A stretch of 22,433 nt of DNA from NCBI GenBank assembly GCA_002725475.1, contig PBPH01000040.1, positions 1-22,433 of the forward strand, in the 5' to 3' direction. Within the stretch, counting starts at the first letter, position 1. Every line of letters starts with the position of its first letter. The stretch comes from Methanobacteriota archaeon. GTDB taxonomy: Archaea; Thermoplasmatota; Poseidoniia; Poseidoniales; Thalassarchaeaceae. Shown piece by piece: positions 15,027-22,433 of this stretch. The position numbers and the translations under genes are program-made. Below the pieces are notes generated by a model. That model was not told the origin of the DNA. It saw only the letters and a list, made by a program, of their open reading frames with translations, and did no database searches.

Positions 15027-16919
15027 ATGTCTTCTTGTCAGGTCTCACAGAGGATTGCTATTCCCCCCTCCTTTTATCGAATAATTCACAAAATGCTAAT
15101 TTTTTACTTTTGTACGGTATTGGCCACCCTTTCGTTTTCAGGTTCTTCAATGGCCCTACCCGTGTCAAAAGAAGAATCTAGTACATTCCAAATTGAGGGT
15201 GAGGTCCCCTCATTGGAGTGGCGAACACTAAATGGAAGTGGTAATAATTTGGCCAACCAACTTTGGGGCTCAATCGGTGAAGAAATGCCAACCCTTTCAT
15301 CATTGAATTTCACTGATAATTTTTCTTCTATGGCCCATACCGATTTCCCTAACCCTAGGGTAATTTCCAATATGTTGTGTAACGAATCTGAAATTACGTT
15401 TGATTCCAATGGTTTGTCTTCGATGAATTCATTATGGAGTGAATTTCTAAGAAATGAAATCTCCCTCACCCCGCATCAAGACTCATTGCATGAAGGGGGG
15501 ATGGAGGAGGCACACATTTCAATACCAATTGACGATGAAATCATGAATCCTTCAGGTTCTGAAAGTGCTCAAATTAGATACATTAGGACTGAATTTATTG
15601 AAGGCACAGGTTCTGATGAAGATAACCCACGTTCATTTCCCAATCAAGCAAGCGTTTGGATAGATGCGAGCTCGATATACGGCCATAATGAAGAAACCAA
15701 TAATTGGGTTAGATCTGGAGTCGGAGGGCGAGTGATTGTAACTGATTGGAAAGGCAGTGATATGATTCCAGCCTTTGATTCAGACGGATTCGTAAATGAT
15801 TGGGACGGGACTAGTTCTCACATCAATATTCAGTTTGGAGTCGCTGATAATAGAAATTTAGAGAATATAGGTACATCTTCCATGCACCTATTATTCCTTC
15901 GTGAGCACAATAGGCTAGCAGATGCGCTTCAAGAGAGAAATCCAGATTGGACTGACGAGCAGATATTCCAGCGAGCAAGAAAATTGGTAATTGCTCAAAT
16001 TCAGGTAATTACATATTCAGAATATTTGCCCTCTATTGGATTGACATTACCGGAATATTCGGGGTATAATTCTAGTATTAATCCCCAATTAAGCAATGAG
16101 GCTTTTTTGTTGGTAACAACCTCATTTTCAAATCAAAGAAATGATGATTGGTTATTACTTAATGGCTCAAGAGAAGAACTTCCAGAAAACCCATTAGAAT
16201 TGGAACAAGGCTACTGGAATATGGATCCAATTCTTGATTATGGAATAGAGCCGATAATTAGGGGTGCGTCTTATGAAATTCAAAGAGAGAATGATTTGGG
16301 GATGGTGGAGAATCTGAGAAATTTATTGTCAGGCAAATCATCATGGCCAGGTTGGATGGATATTTGTGCTATGGACATACAAAGAGGAAGAGATCGTGGT
16401 CTTACAGATTATAATTCATTGAGGGCAGATCTAGGCTTAAATCGACATTTGAGTTGGGATAATATGACAAGTGATGAAAACCGAAGGTCAATAATTTCAG
16501 AAATATACGACGATATAGATAGTCTGGATGCATTGATTGGTGTAAATTCCGAGCCAAGAGTCGAAGACTCAATTTACGGTGAAACACAATATCTTCTCGC
16601 CCTTAATCAATACACTATGCTAAGAGATGCAGATCGATATTGGTATGCAAACGATCCTGATTTAGAACCACTGCTATCAGAATTGAACGATACTAGATTA
16701 GCAGATATTATTCTTAGAAACACTGAGATAGAATCAATACAATGCAATGTATTCTTGGCAGAAAATTCAGCAGAAAATTTTGATTGTGAGTTATCAAATA
16801 TCGAGATAGAAAATTCAGATGATAATTCACCTAAAAACTACGATTTCGGAATTATAATTGTAGTATTAGTAGTGACTGTTATGGCTATTATCGTAGTCCG
16901 AAAGAATAGTGATTCTTAG
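15027..16919 (+). CDS. Membrane-anchored animal-type haem peroxidase homologue lacking haem histidines
   Basis: 630 residues from ATG 15027, chosen because AGGA lies 5 bases upstream and because it puts the distal motif at residue 137, exactly as in the next gene. The open frame begins at 14910, and ATG 15093 is also possible. Signal peptide at ~22-42 (LIFYFCTVLATLSFSGSSMA). The peroxidase-cyclooxygenase fold is clear: DASSIYG, ADNRNLE (Arg276, Glu279), MHLLFLREHNRLAD, EYLPSIG, DICAMDIQRGRDRG. Key residues are changed. The distal WGQxxxH site is WSEFLRN (Gln to Glu139, His to Asn143). The proximal His region is TTSFSNQ, where ungapped alignment with the next gene places Ser368. The late RGRDHG motif is RGRDRG. 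C-terminal membrane helix at ~605-624. Inference: a pseudoenzyme that may bind a partner or ligand rather than use peroxide. Confidence 0.9.
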   Translation: MSSCQVSQRIAIPPSFYRIIHKMLIFYFCTVLATLSFSGSSMALPVSKEESSTFQIEGEVPSLEWRTLNGSGNNLANQLWGSIGEEMPTLSSLNFTDNFSSMAHTDFPNPRVISNMLCNESEITFDSNGLSSMNSLWSEFLRNEISLTPHQDSLHEGGMEEAHISIPIDDEIMNPSGSESAQIRYIRTEFIEGTGSDEDNPRSFPNQASVWIDASSIYGHNEETNNWVRSGVGGRVIVTDWKGSDMIPAFDSDGFVNDWDGTSSHINIQFGVADNRNLENIGTSSMHLLFLREHNRLADALQERNPDWTDEQIFQRARKLVIAQIQVITYSEYLPSIGLTLPEYSGYNSSINPQLSNEAFLLVTTSFSNQRNDDWLLLNGSREELPENPLELEQGYWNMDPILDYGIEPIIRGASYEIQRENDLGMVENLRNLLSGKSSWPGWMDICAMDIQRGRDRGLTDYNSLRADLGLNRHLSWDNMTSDENRRSIISEIYDDIDSLDALIGVNSEPRVEDSIYGETQYLLALNQYTMLRDADRYWYANDPDLEPLLSELNDTRLADIILRNTEIESIQCNVFLAENSAENFDCELSNIEIENSDDNSPKNYDFGIIIVVLVVTVMAIIVVRKNSDS

Positions 16920-16954
16920 TAGTCGAGAGCAGGCCGGTCAAAAAATTAGGATGT

Positions 16955-16958
16955 AGGA
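16955..16958 (+). promoter_or_regulatory. Shine-Dalgarno of the second peroxidase
   Basis: AGGA lies 6 bases before the ATG at 16965 and fixes that start. The gap from the previous stop is 45 bases with no evident terminator, which supports co-transcription of the two peroxidase genes. Confidence 0.5.
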
Positions 16959-16964
16959 AAAAAA

Positions 16965-18899
16965 ATGACCGATTTCAATTCAGAGAGCCGTTCTAGTTTT
17001 TTCAGCAATAGTTCTGCATTGGTTTATCTCGTGATTTTACTTTTCTTTACATCTTCTTTTGCAGGTGTTTCTGCAGCACCTATTGAAAAAGAAGGTAATT
17101 CGACACCTTATGTCATTCTTGACGAACAACCAATCGGTACTTCATCACAATATTCTATCAATGGTTCTGGATTGAATTCTGAGAACCCAGATTGGGGCGC
17201 AGCTAATACTCAAATGTCGCGTCAATCCCCTAGGTACCCATCACCTGATGGAAACAACCTTACTTTTTGGGATAGAACAGATGTCCCTAATCCTAGAGAA
17301 GTTAGCAATGCAGTTTGCCACGAATCAATTGAACATCCTGACTCTCGCAATTTGTCCGACTATGTTTGGCTCTGGGGCCAATTTGCCACTCATGAAATGG
17401 ATCACACCACGACTCAGGATGGAAGAACTCACGATCAATTACAGCCAGATACAGCACATATCCCTGTTCATGAGAATGATACATGGATGGGTTTTCCTGG
17501 TGGTTTGTACATGAGATTCTTCCGTTCAGTTATTGTTAATGGTTCAGATAACCCAGATCCCTTAATTCAACGAGAACATCCCAATACGATTACTTCTTGG
17601 TTAGATGGTTCAGTCGTCTATGGTAGTGATGATGCCCGCGGAGATTGGTTGCGAGAATACAACGGAGGGAGGATGAAGATTAGCGATTATCCTGAAGGTG
17701 ATTTGTTGCCACAGGCAAATTACGCCAACGATCCAACTACTCCGGGCATGTCTTTTGCAGGATTTAATTTCACTGATTCCTTTGTTGCAGGAGATGGTAG
17801 GGCAAACGAGCATGTTGCTCTATTGGCAATGCACATCTTGTTTGTCAGAGAACATAATAGATTAGCAGATGAAATTGCTGAGAGAAACCCTGGTTGGTCG
17901 GACGAGGAAATTTTTCAGTATGCTAGGCACATCAATATTGGATTGATTCAAACAATAACGTATTACGAATTTCTTCCATCATTAGGTATTGACTTGGAGC
18001 CGTATTTGGAATACAACTCATCGATTAATCCAACAATTTCTAATGAATTTTCAGTTGTGGCATTCAGAATGGGTCATAGCCAAATTGGAAGTGCAATGCT
18101 TCGGATGGATGGAGATAGAAATCCAATTGAGCAAGGTCATTTGACCCTTAGAGAAGGGTTTTTTGATGTTACGCCAATTACTGAAGAAGGGGGTATTGGC
18201 CCGATTCTTAGGGGGCTAGCTTACAACATAGAACCTGAAAATGACATTTACTACTCTGATGATTTACGGAATCAAATGTTTGGGCCGCCTGGTTCGGGAG
18301 GTCTTGATCTGTGTGCTATTGATATTCAAAGAGGTCGCGACCATGGAATCCCTGATTTCAATACCGTTCGAGAATCATACGGATTGGAACGGTATTCAAA
18401 TTGGAGTGATATTACATCTGATATAGAAGTTCAGGAAAAGTTGAATTCGACATATCCCGATATCGACAGCGTTGACGCATTAATTGGAATGTTTGCTGAA
18501 GACCATGTGGAAAATTCAGCTCTTGGAGAGACCATGCATCACATTATCAAAGATCAATTCACTAGGCTTAGAGATGGTGATAGGCTACATTTTGAATCAG
18601 ATAACTCCGAAATTTATGAATTGAGAAGCGAAATTGAGAATACAACATTGGCAGATATAATTCTTAGAAATACAGAAATTGAGCACATCCAATGCGACGT
18701 TTTCTATGCCGAACAAGAGTTAGATCAAATGGATTGCACCCATCTAAATAAGGAAATCAGCAATAATATTGAACCAAATTCAAGCGATATTTCAATGATT
18801 TTTGTTCTGACCTTATTTTTCGTATTAACACTGGTTTTGGTTGTGATGTTGAAAGTTACAAAAACCGAAAATAACATCAATTTGGAAGAAGAGGAATAG
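16965..18899 (+). CDS. Membrane-anchored animal-type haem peroxidase with intact active site
   Basis: 644 residues. Signal peptide at ~18-40 (LVYLVILLFFTSSFAGVSA). Peroxidase-cyclooxygenase landmarks in order: distal WGQFATHE (137-144) with Gln139 and distal His143, calcium site TSWLDGSVVYG, catalytic Arg279 and potential haem-linking Glu282 in AGDGRANE (275-282), MHILFVREHNRLAD, EFLPSLG, proximal His371 in FRMGHS with Arg368 three residues before it, and QRGRDHG. Compared with myeloperoxidase (QLLDHD), the Asp before the distal His is Thr142 and the calcium-binding Asp after it is Glu144, so at most one haem ester bond is expected. C-terminal helix at ~611-629 followed by an acidic cytoplasmic tail. 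It would act on the outer surface, oxidising halides, phenols or other donors with peroxide; the substrate is not predictable. Confidence 0.93.
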   Translation: MTDFNSESRSSFFSNSSALVYLVILLFFTSSFAGVSAAPIEKEGNSTPYVILDEQPIGTSSQYSINGSGLNSENPDWGAANTQMSRQSPRYPSPDGNNLTFWDRTDVPNPREVSNAVCHESIEHPDSRNLSDYVWLWGQFATHEMDHTTTQDGRTHDQLQPDTAHIPVHENDTWMGFPGGLYMRFFRSVIVNGSDNPDPLIQREHPNTITSWLDGSVVYGSDDARGDWLREYNGGRMKISDYPEGDLLPQANYANDPTTPGMSFAGFNFTDSFVAGDGRANEHVALLAMHILFVREHNRLADEIAERNPGWSDEEIFQYARHINIGLIQTITYYEFLPSLGIDLEPYLEYNSSINPTISNEFSVVAFRMGHSQIGSAMLRMDGDRNPIEQGHLTLREGFFDVTPITEEGGIGPILRGLAYNIEPENDIYYSDDLRNQMFGPPGSGGLDLCAIDIQRGRDHGIPDFNTVRESYGLERYSNWSDITSDIEVQEKLNSTYPDIDSVDALIGMFAEDHVENSALGETMHHIIKDQFTRLRDGDRLHFESDNSEIYELRSEIENTTLADIILRNTEIEHIQCDVFYAEQELDQMDCTHLNKEISNNIEPNSSDISMIFVLTLFFVLTLVLVVMLKVTKTENNINLEEEE

Positions 18900-18933
18900 A
18901 TGTCCATAACTATTATTATGGATGCTGTACAGA

Positions 18934-18940
18934 ATTATAT
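18934..18940 (+). promoter_or_regulatory. Possible TATA box for the PKD gene
   Basis: ATTATAT, centred about 28 bases before the ATG at 18965. No Shine-Dalgarno lies directly upstream of that ATG, so a leaderless transcript beginning near 18965 would explain both facts. Confidence 0.35.
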
Positions 18941-18964
18941 TGATAGGTCTTCGATATCTCGTAG

Positions 18965-20821
18965 ATGTTGGTTAAGGGGGTGTTAATTATTCGCACTAGA
19001 CGTTCAATATTGATGGTAGTAGCAGTTTTTCTATTGGCATCATTACCGCTGGGGGTCACATCTGCTGATTCCGACGGCGAATATATTGAACTCACTATAA
19101 CTCCTGAACAGGATTACTATGATGCTTTTGATAATATATCGTTTCAACAATCAATAGGGTTCAGAGTAGATTCTAGGAATTTGCAAGAAGAAACCCGCTA
19201 TAATGTTGAAGTTTATTTCATTAAGGAATACCAAATTTTTGGGGAAGATGGGGTAAAATCAACTGCGGGATGGTATAACGCATCTGCCAACATCTTACTC
19301 AATCTTTACCAGTTTTCAGGATTAATACCTGGGGGGTGGGAAAACAATACAAATTATTCCTTCTTTGCCAAATTGAGAACCGAATCACAGGGTCAAACAG
19401 ATTCATACATTTATCTTACTCAATACAATTTCACTATTGGTCAAGAGCCTGTTGCAGAACCTCAGCAACTACAAAACTTAGCATTAAATTGTAATACTGC
19501 ATATGAATACGATTTAGGTGATGATAATATTTGGGATATGTATACAGAAGACTACGGTACTATCCCATATAAAACAACTATTTTGGGGGAGATAGAATGT
19601 GATTTAACCAATAGCAATTCAGTGACGGCTTTTTACAACCTCTCCGACTTCCATTGGTCGGAGGATGACGCATTAAACGGTGCTGGTTTTGACATTTCCT
19701 CCTGGCTTCATAATTCTAACTCAATTCCAGCATTCAGCACTGGAGAATCTTTCAATATTTCACTAGACTGTGGAGAACCTTCTAGTTGTGAAGAAGACGC
19801 CATTGGGACAATTACATTAGGATTTCTCACTTATTCTGAAGATGAAACTAATTGGTCTGAATCTGAAACTCATCATTACATTGATTATTCGATTGAAAAT
19901 AACTCAATTATTCCTCCAGTAATTATCAGAGGATGCATGAATGAAACCGCTGAAAATTTCAATGCCAATGCAACAGAAGACGACGGCTCGTGCATTTTTC
20001 CCGAACCGCCAGAACCTGAACCAGAGCCAACCCCCCCAGATTGCCCACTCTGCAATCTCACTTACTTCATTCCACGAGAAATGTCGGTTGGCACCCCTGC
20101 TACCTTGAATGCAGATGTGACAGCTAGTGATGGTTGGAAGTATTTTGGTGGAGCAAATGTCTCTTGGAACATTAGTGGATCAATTGTTAATGGCACCGAA
20201 ATAGAATATACATTTACAACTATTCCAGAGGGGGGTTCTGCAAATGTATCATTTTGTACATATTTTGATGACATTAAAGAATCATCCAACGGTATTACTG
20301 AAGGCCCTGAAGATTGTATATGGGGCACAATTGCAGTTAATGAGTCACTGGGCGGATACATTTCTCAATCCAGCCTATTAGAACCGATTATTCTAGATAA
20401 TGTGGGGGGCGTTCATTTCGATGTTTCTGCAGCAGGTGGTCTTGCACCGTATTCATACCGATGGGAGTTTGGCGATGGGACCTCTTCGTCTAATGCTTCG
20501 GTAGTACACGAATTTGCTGATTGGGGTTTGTATAATGTAACGCTAGTCATTACAGATGCACGAAATGATAGCATGACACTAGATACCCAAGTAGAAATCC
20601 TAGAGCCTCAAAGTTCTACAGAAGAATCCATTAATGTAGAGGAAGAAGAAATTTCAGAGCCCCAGATCCATCCGTTTGGCGTCGTAGCCACTGGTGGTGG
20701 AACTCTAGCTTTGGTGTTGCTTACTCGCCATAACGGAAGAAAAAAGATGGATAAGATGCTTCAAGATGCAAGATTAAAACTCAGTGAAGAAAGGGCTCAA
20801 GAAGGCGATGAATTGTGGTAG
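18965..20821 (+). CDS. Surface protein with DDGSC-type motif, PKD domain and C-terminal anchor
   Basis: 618 residues. Signal peptide or anchor at ~14-34 (ILMVVAVFLLASLPLGVTSA). Residues ~40-320 are an unrecognised beta-rich ectodomain with many N-glycosylation sequons. Residues 324-343 (GCMNETAENF to DDGSC, Cys at both ends) match a short Cys-bounded motif common in secreted proteins of marine microbes. A Pro/Glu linker (~345-360) leads to a second beta domain (~365-465) and a PKD domain (~475-555; WEFGDG at 500-505, then YNVTLVITD). A membrane helix (~569-587) and a basic cytoplasmic tail with a likely amphipathic helix finish the protein. It lies 65 bases downstream of the active peroxidase on the same strand. 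Role unknown; structural or adhesive is inferred. A GTG at 18980 is an alternative start. Confidence 0.87.
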   Translation: MLVKGVLIIRTRRSILMVVAVFLLASLPLGVTSADSDGEYIELTITPEQDYYDAFDNISFQQSIGFRVDSRNLQEETRYNVEVYFIKEYQIFGEDGVKSTAGWYNASANILLNLYQFSGLIPGGWENNTNYSFFAKLRTESQGQTDSYIYLTQYNFTIGQEPVAEPQQLQNLALNCNTAYEYDLGDDNIWDMYTEDYGTIPYKTTILGEIECDLTNSNSVTAFYNLSDFHWSEDDALNGAGFDISSWLHNSNSIPAFSTGESFNISLDCGEPSSCEEDAIGTITLGFLTYSEDETNWSESETHHYIDYSIENNSIIPPVIIRGCMNETAENFNANATEDDGSCIFPEPPEPEPEPTPPDCPLCNLTYFIPREMSVGTPATLNADVTASDGWKYFGGANVSWNISGSIVNGTEIEYTFTTIPEGGSANVSFCTYFDDIKESSNGITEGPEDCIWGTIAVNESLGGYISQSSLLEPIILDNVGGVHFDVSAAGGLAPYSYRWEFGDGTSSSNASVVHEFADWGLYNVTLVITDARNDSMTLDTQVEILEPQSSTEESINVEEEEISEPQIHPFGVVATGGGTLALVLLTRHNGRKKMDKMLQDARLKLSEERAQEGDELW

Positions 20822-20838
20822 GAATATCCAATCAAAGA
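20821..20838 (+). promoter_or_regulatory. Second copy of the shared upstream element
   Basis: GGAATATCCAATCAAAGA, 16 of 18 bases identical to 14972-14989 and at nearly the same distance (54 versus 55 bases) from the start codon chosen for the downstream gene. Confidence 0.3.
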
Positions 20839-20874
20839 AATGCTTACGAAGAAACTCATTAACAGGGTTCTTTA

Positions 20875-22433
20875 ATGTACTTTAGTAATACAGCGGTTTT
20901 CATGGCAAGAAGAACCGTGACAGTGATACTGGTCATTGCTTCAATGATGACTGCAGGTTGCCTCGGCATCCTTGATAATTCTCAGGAAGAAGAAGGGCAG
21001 GTTATGGACTGGATATCCCCTGAACTTCTATTGGGCAATCGTATGCGCTCATCCCCCGCATTGAACCACTACGATGGTTGTGCAGAACTTGAAGAGGATT
21101 TGCGAAATTCATTAGCAGAAGAGATGATTGTTGGCCTTGATCAAGCATCTTACTGGCATTGGAACTCGTGGGGGTTCCGCGGTGGGGGCGTTTGGATTGA
21201 AGACGATATGATGTTGGAGGCCGTTGATTTCGCTGAGATGGATGGAGATGTAGGGGCAACTGATTCGGCTATGGATAGTTCTTCACCACCAAGCAGTTCT
21301 GGTGCGGGAGAACGCGAAGGACAGTACTCTGAAACCAATAATCAGGAAGAAGGTGTAGATGAAGCAGACTTCCTAAAGACAGATGGATACCATATTTACA
21401 TGATTAACAATAACCAATTGGTAATTCTAGGCGTACCAGAGTTTGGAAACATTACACTAGAATCGAACACGACTCTAGAAGGAACACCTATGCAGATGCT
21501 AGTAAATGGTAATCAGCTTGTAATTATCTCTTATGTGTCATACTGGGACTTACCTGTTGATGATCCTGTGCGCATCGCAATGATGGCTGATTCAGATGAT
21601 GGCGACCGTTCATCCTCATACTATCGTTATAGCAACAAGGTGAAGTTCTCGGTGCTAAATATCACAAACCGTTCGGACCCTCAAATCGATCGTGAGTTAT
21701 ACCTAGATGGGTCTTACCAGACATCAAGACTTGTAGGCGGCTCTCTACGCGCAGTCACCCATTCATATGCTCAACTTGAGGGCCTTCGTACCTATCCCAT
21801 ACTTCCTGAATCTTATTGGGAAATGGATTACGATGACTCGAAGCGTCAAGATGTCTGGAATGAGAGTATAGATGAAACCATTGCATACAACATGCATGTG
21901 ATAGAATCTCTTACTCTAGCAGATTTCGCTCCACGAATGCATGAAAGAATGTCAAACGGAACTGTGGTTGAGTTATCAACGGTAAGTACAACCTGTGAAG
22001 AATTCGCAGCAGCAGCAGATTCGGTAGGGCGCGGTTTTACAACTATCATGACCATAGAATTGTTTGGCGACATAATTGAGTACGAACTTGATCATGTGTC
22101 ATCATCCTGGGTTGAGGTTTATGCTAGCCAAAATATGCTAATTCTAGCAGAGCCAGCTAACGATTGGTGGTGGTATTGGCGTAACGATGACTTTGAAGAG
22201 GCTACTAACATTCACGCTTTCGACATCTCAGAAGGCGGTCTGACAACATATATTGGCTCAGGTAGAGTAACTGGAACTGTAAATGACCAATTCGCGCTTT
22301 CTGAATATAATGGTACAATCAGAGTTGCAACAACACAGGATGTTTGGGGTCGTTGGTGGCTTGAAGATGCAGACGATTGGGTAGGTCCAACTAACGACGT
22401 CTATGTACTCGCTCCGGCTGAATGTTTGATTCC
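20875..22433 (+). CDS. Lipoprotein with C-terminal beta-propeller domain (3' end outside window)
   Basis: The frame is open from 20875 to the window edge, about 519 codons, and the stop lies beyond it. The N-terminus is a lipoprotein signal: basic ARR, a hydrophobic run and the lipobox TAGC (Cys29), predicting a lipid anchor on the outer face of the membrane. The block YSETNNQEEGVDEADFLKTD (151-170) followed by GYHIY is characteristic of the 'secreted protein containing C-terminal beta-propeller domain' family (PF09826/COG4880). Later YVSYWDLPVDD and the repeated aromatic-rich strands fit propeller blades. An ATG at 20902 gives a shorter, more typical lipoprotein signal; 20875 is kept because CAGGG lies about 8 bases upstream. 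Function of the family is unknown. It follows the PKD gene by 53 bases. Confidence 0.88.
   Translation, partial: MYFSNTAVFMARRTVTVILVIASMMTAGCLGILDNSQEEEGQVMDWISPELLLGNRMRSSPALNHYDGCAELEEDLRNSLAEEMIVGLDQASYWHWNSWGFRGGGVWIEDDMMLEAVDFAEMDGDVGATDSAMDSSSPPSSSGAGEREGQYSETNNQEEGVDEADFLKTDGYHIYMINNNQLVILGVPEFGNITLESNTTLEGTPMQMLVNGNQLVIISYVSYWDLPVDDPVRIAMMADSDDGDRSSSYYRYSNKVKFSVLNITNRSDPQIDRELYLDGSYQTSRLVGGSLRAVTHSYAQLEGLRTYPILPESYWEMDYDDSKRQDVWNESIDETIAYNMHVIESLTLADFAPRMHERMSNGTVVELSTVSTTCEEFAAAADSVGRGFTTIMTIELFGDIIEYELDHVSSSWVEVYASQNMLILAEPANDWWWYWRNDDFEEATNIHAFDISEGGLTTYIGSGRVTGTVNDQFALSEYNGTIRVATTQDVWGRWWLEDADDWVGPTNDVYVLAPAECLI

Overview
The window looks like part of a planktonic marine euryarchaeon, most likely Marine Group II (Candidatus Poseidoniales) or a close relative. 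The reasons are archaeal class III (type IV pilin) signal peptides of the K|AVSPVIATILMVAIT type, a very large calcium-binding surface protein with FG-GAP and thrombospondin type 3 repeats, archaeal-style short or absent leaders with TATA-like boxes, moderate-to-low GC, and almost no spacing between genes. The taxonomy is an inference; no rRNA or tRNA gene is visible here.

Layout. 1-2487: two tandem paralogous pilin-like proteins. They share a conserved body and a Ser/Thr/Gly linker but carry different outer domains, a seven-repeat calcium propeller in the first and receptor-L/leucine-rich-type repeats in the second. 2556-2990: a small multi-pass membrane protein. 3000-3626 (minus): thiamine pyrophosphokinase. 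3723-10028: a 2101-residue integrin-alpha-like membrane protein with about 20 TSP3-type calcium motifs, one C-terminal transmembrane helix and a cytoplasmic RGGGPPS-repeat tail. 10134-11477: a cytosolic protein with a Pro-rich linker, two EF-hands and a C-terminal zinc ribbon. 11481-12527 (minus): an M29/AmpS-type aminopeptidase homologue. 12592-14901 (minus): an FG-GAP/VCBS propeller with an ASPIC/UnbV domain and a C-terminal membrane anchor. 15027-18899: two tandem membrane-anchored animal-type haem peroxidases, one apparently active and one lacking both haem histidines. 18965-20821: a PKD-domain surface protein. 20875 to the window end: a lipoprotein with a C-terminal beta-propeller (PF09826 type), cut off by the window edge.

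How the parts fit. Most of the window encodes the cell surface: pili with exchangeable heads, calcium-stabilised propellers, anchored peroxidases and a lipoprotein. Only thiN, the M29 homologue and the EF-hand/zinc-ribbon protein look cytosolic. Several points deserve a second look. The peroxidase pair looks like an enzyme plus a pseudoenzyme. The pilins look like a module-swapping series. The giant surface protein has an RGG-like tail inside the cell and sits next to a cytosolic calcium-binding protein. The M29 homologue may have lost part of its metal site. No CRISPR array, insertion sequence, tRNA or rRNA was seen, and no stretch over 300 bases lacks a gene.
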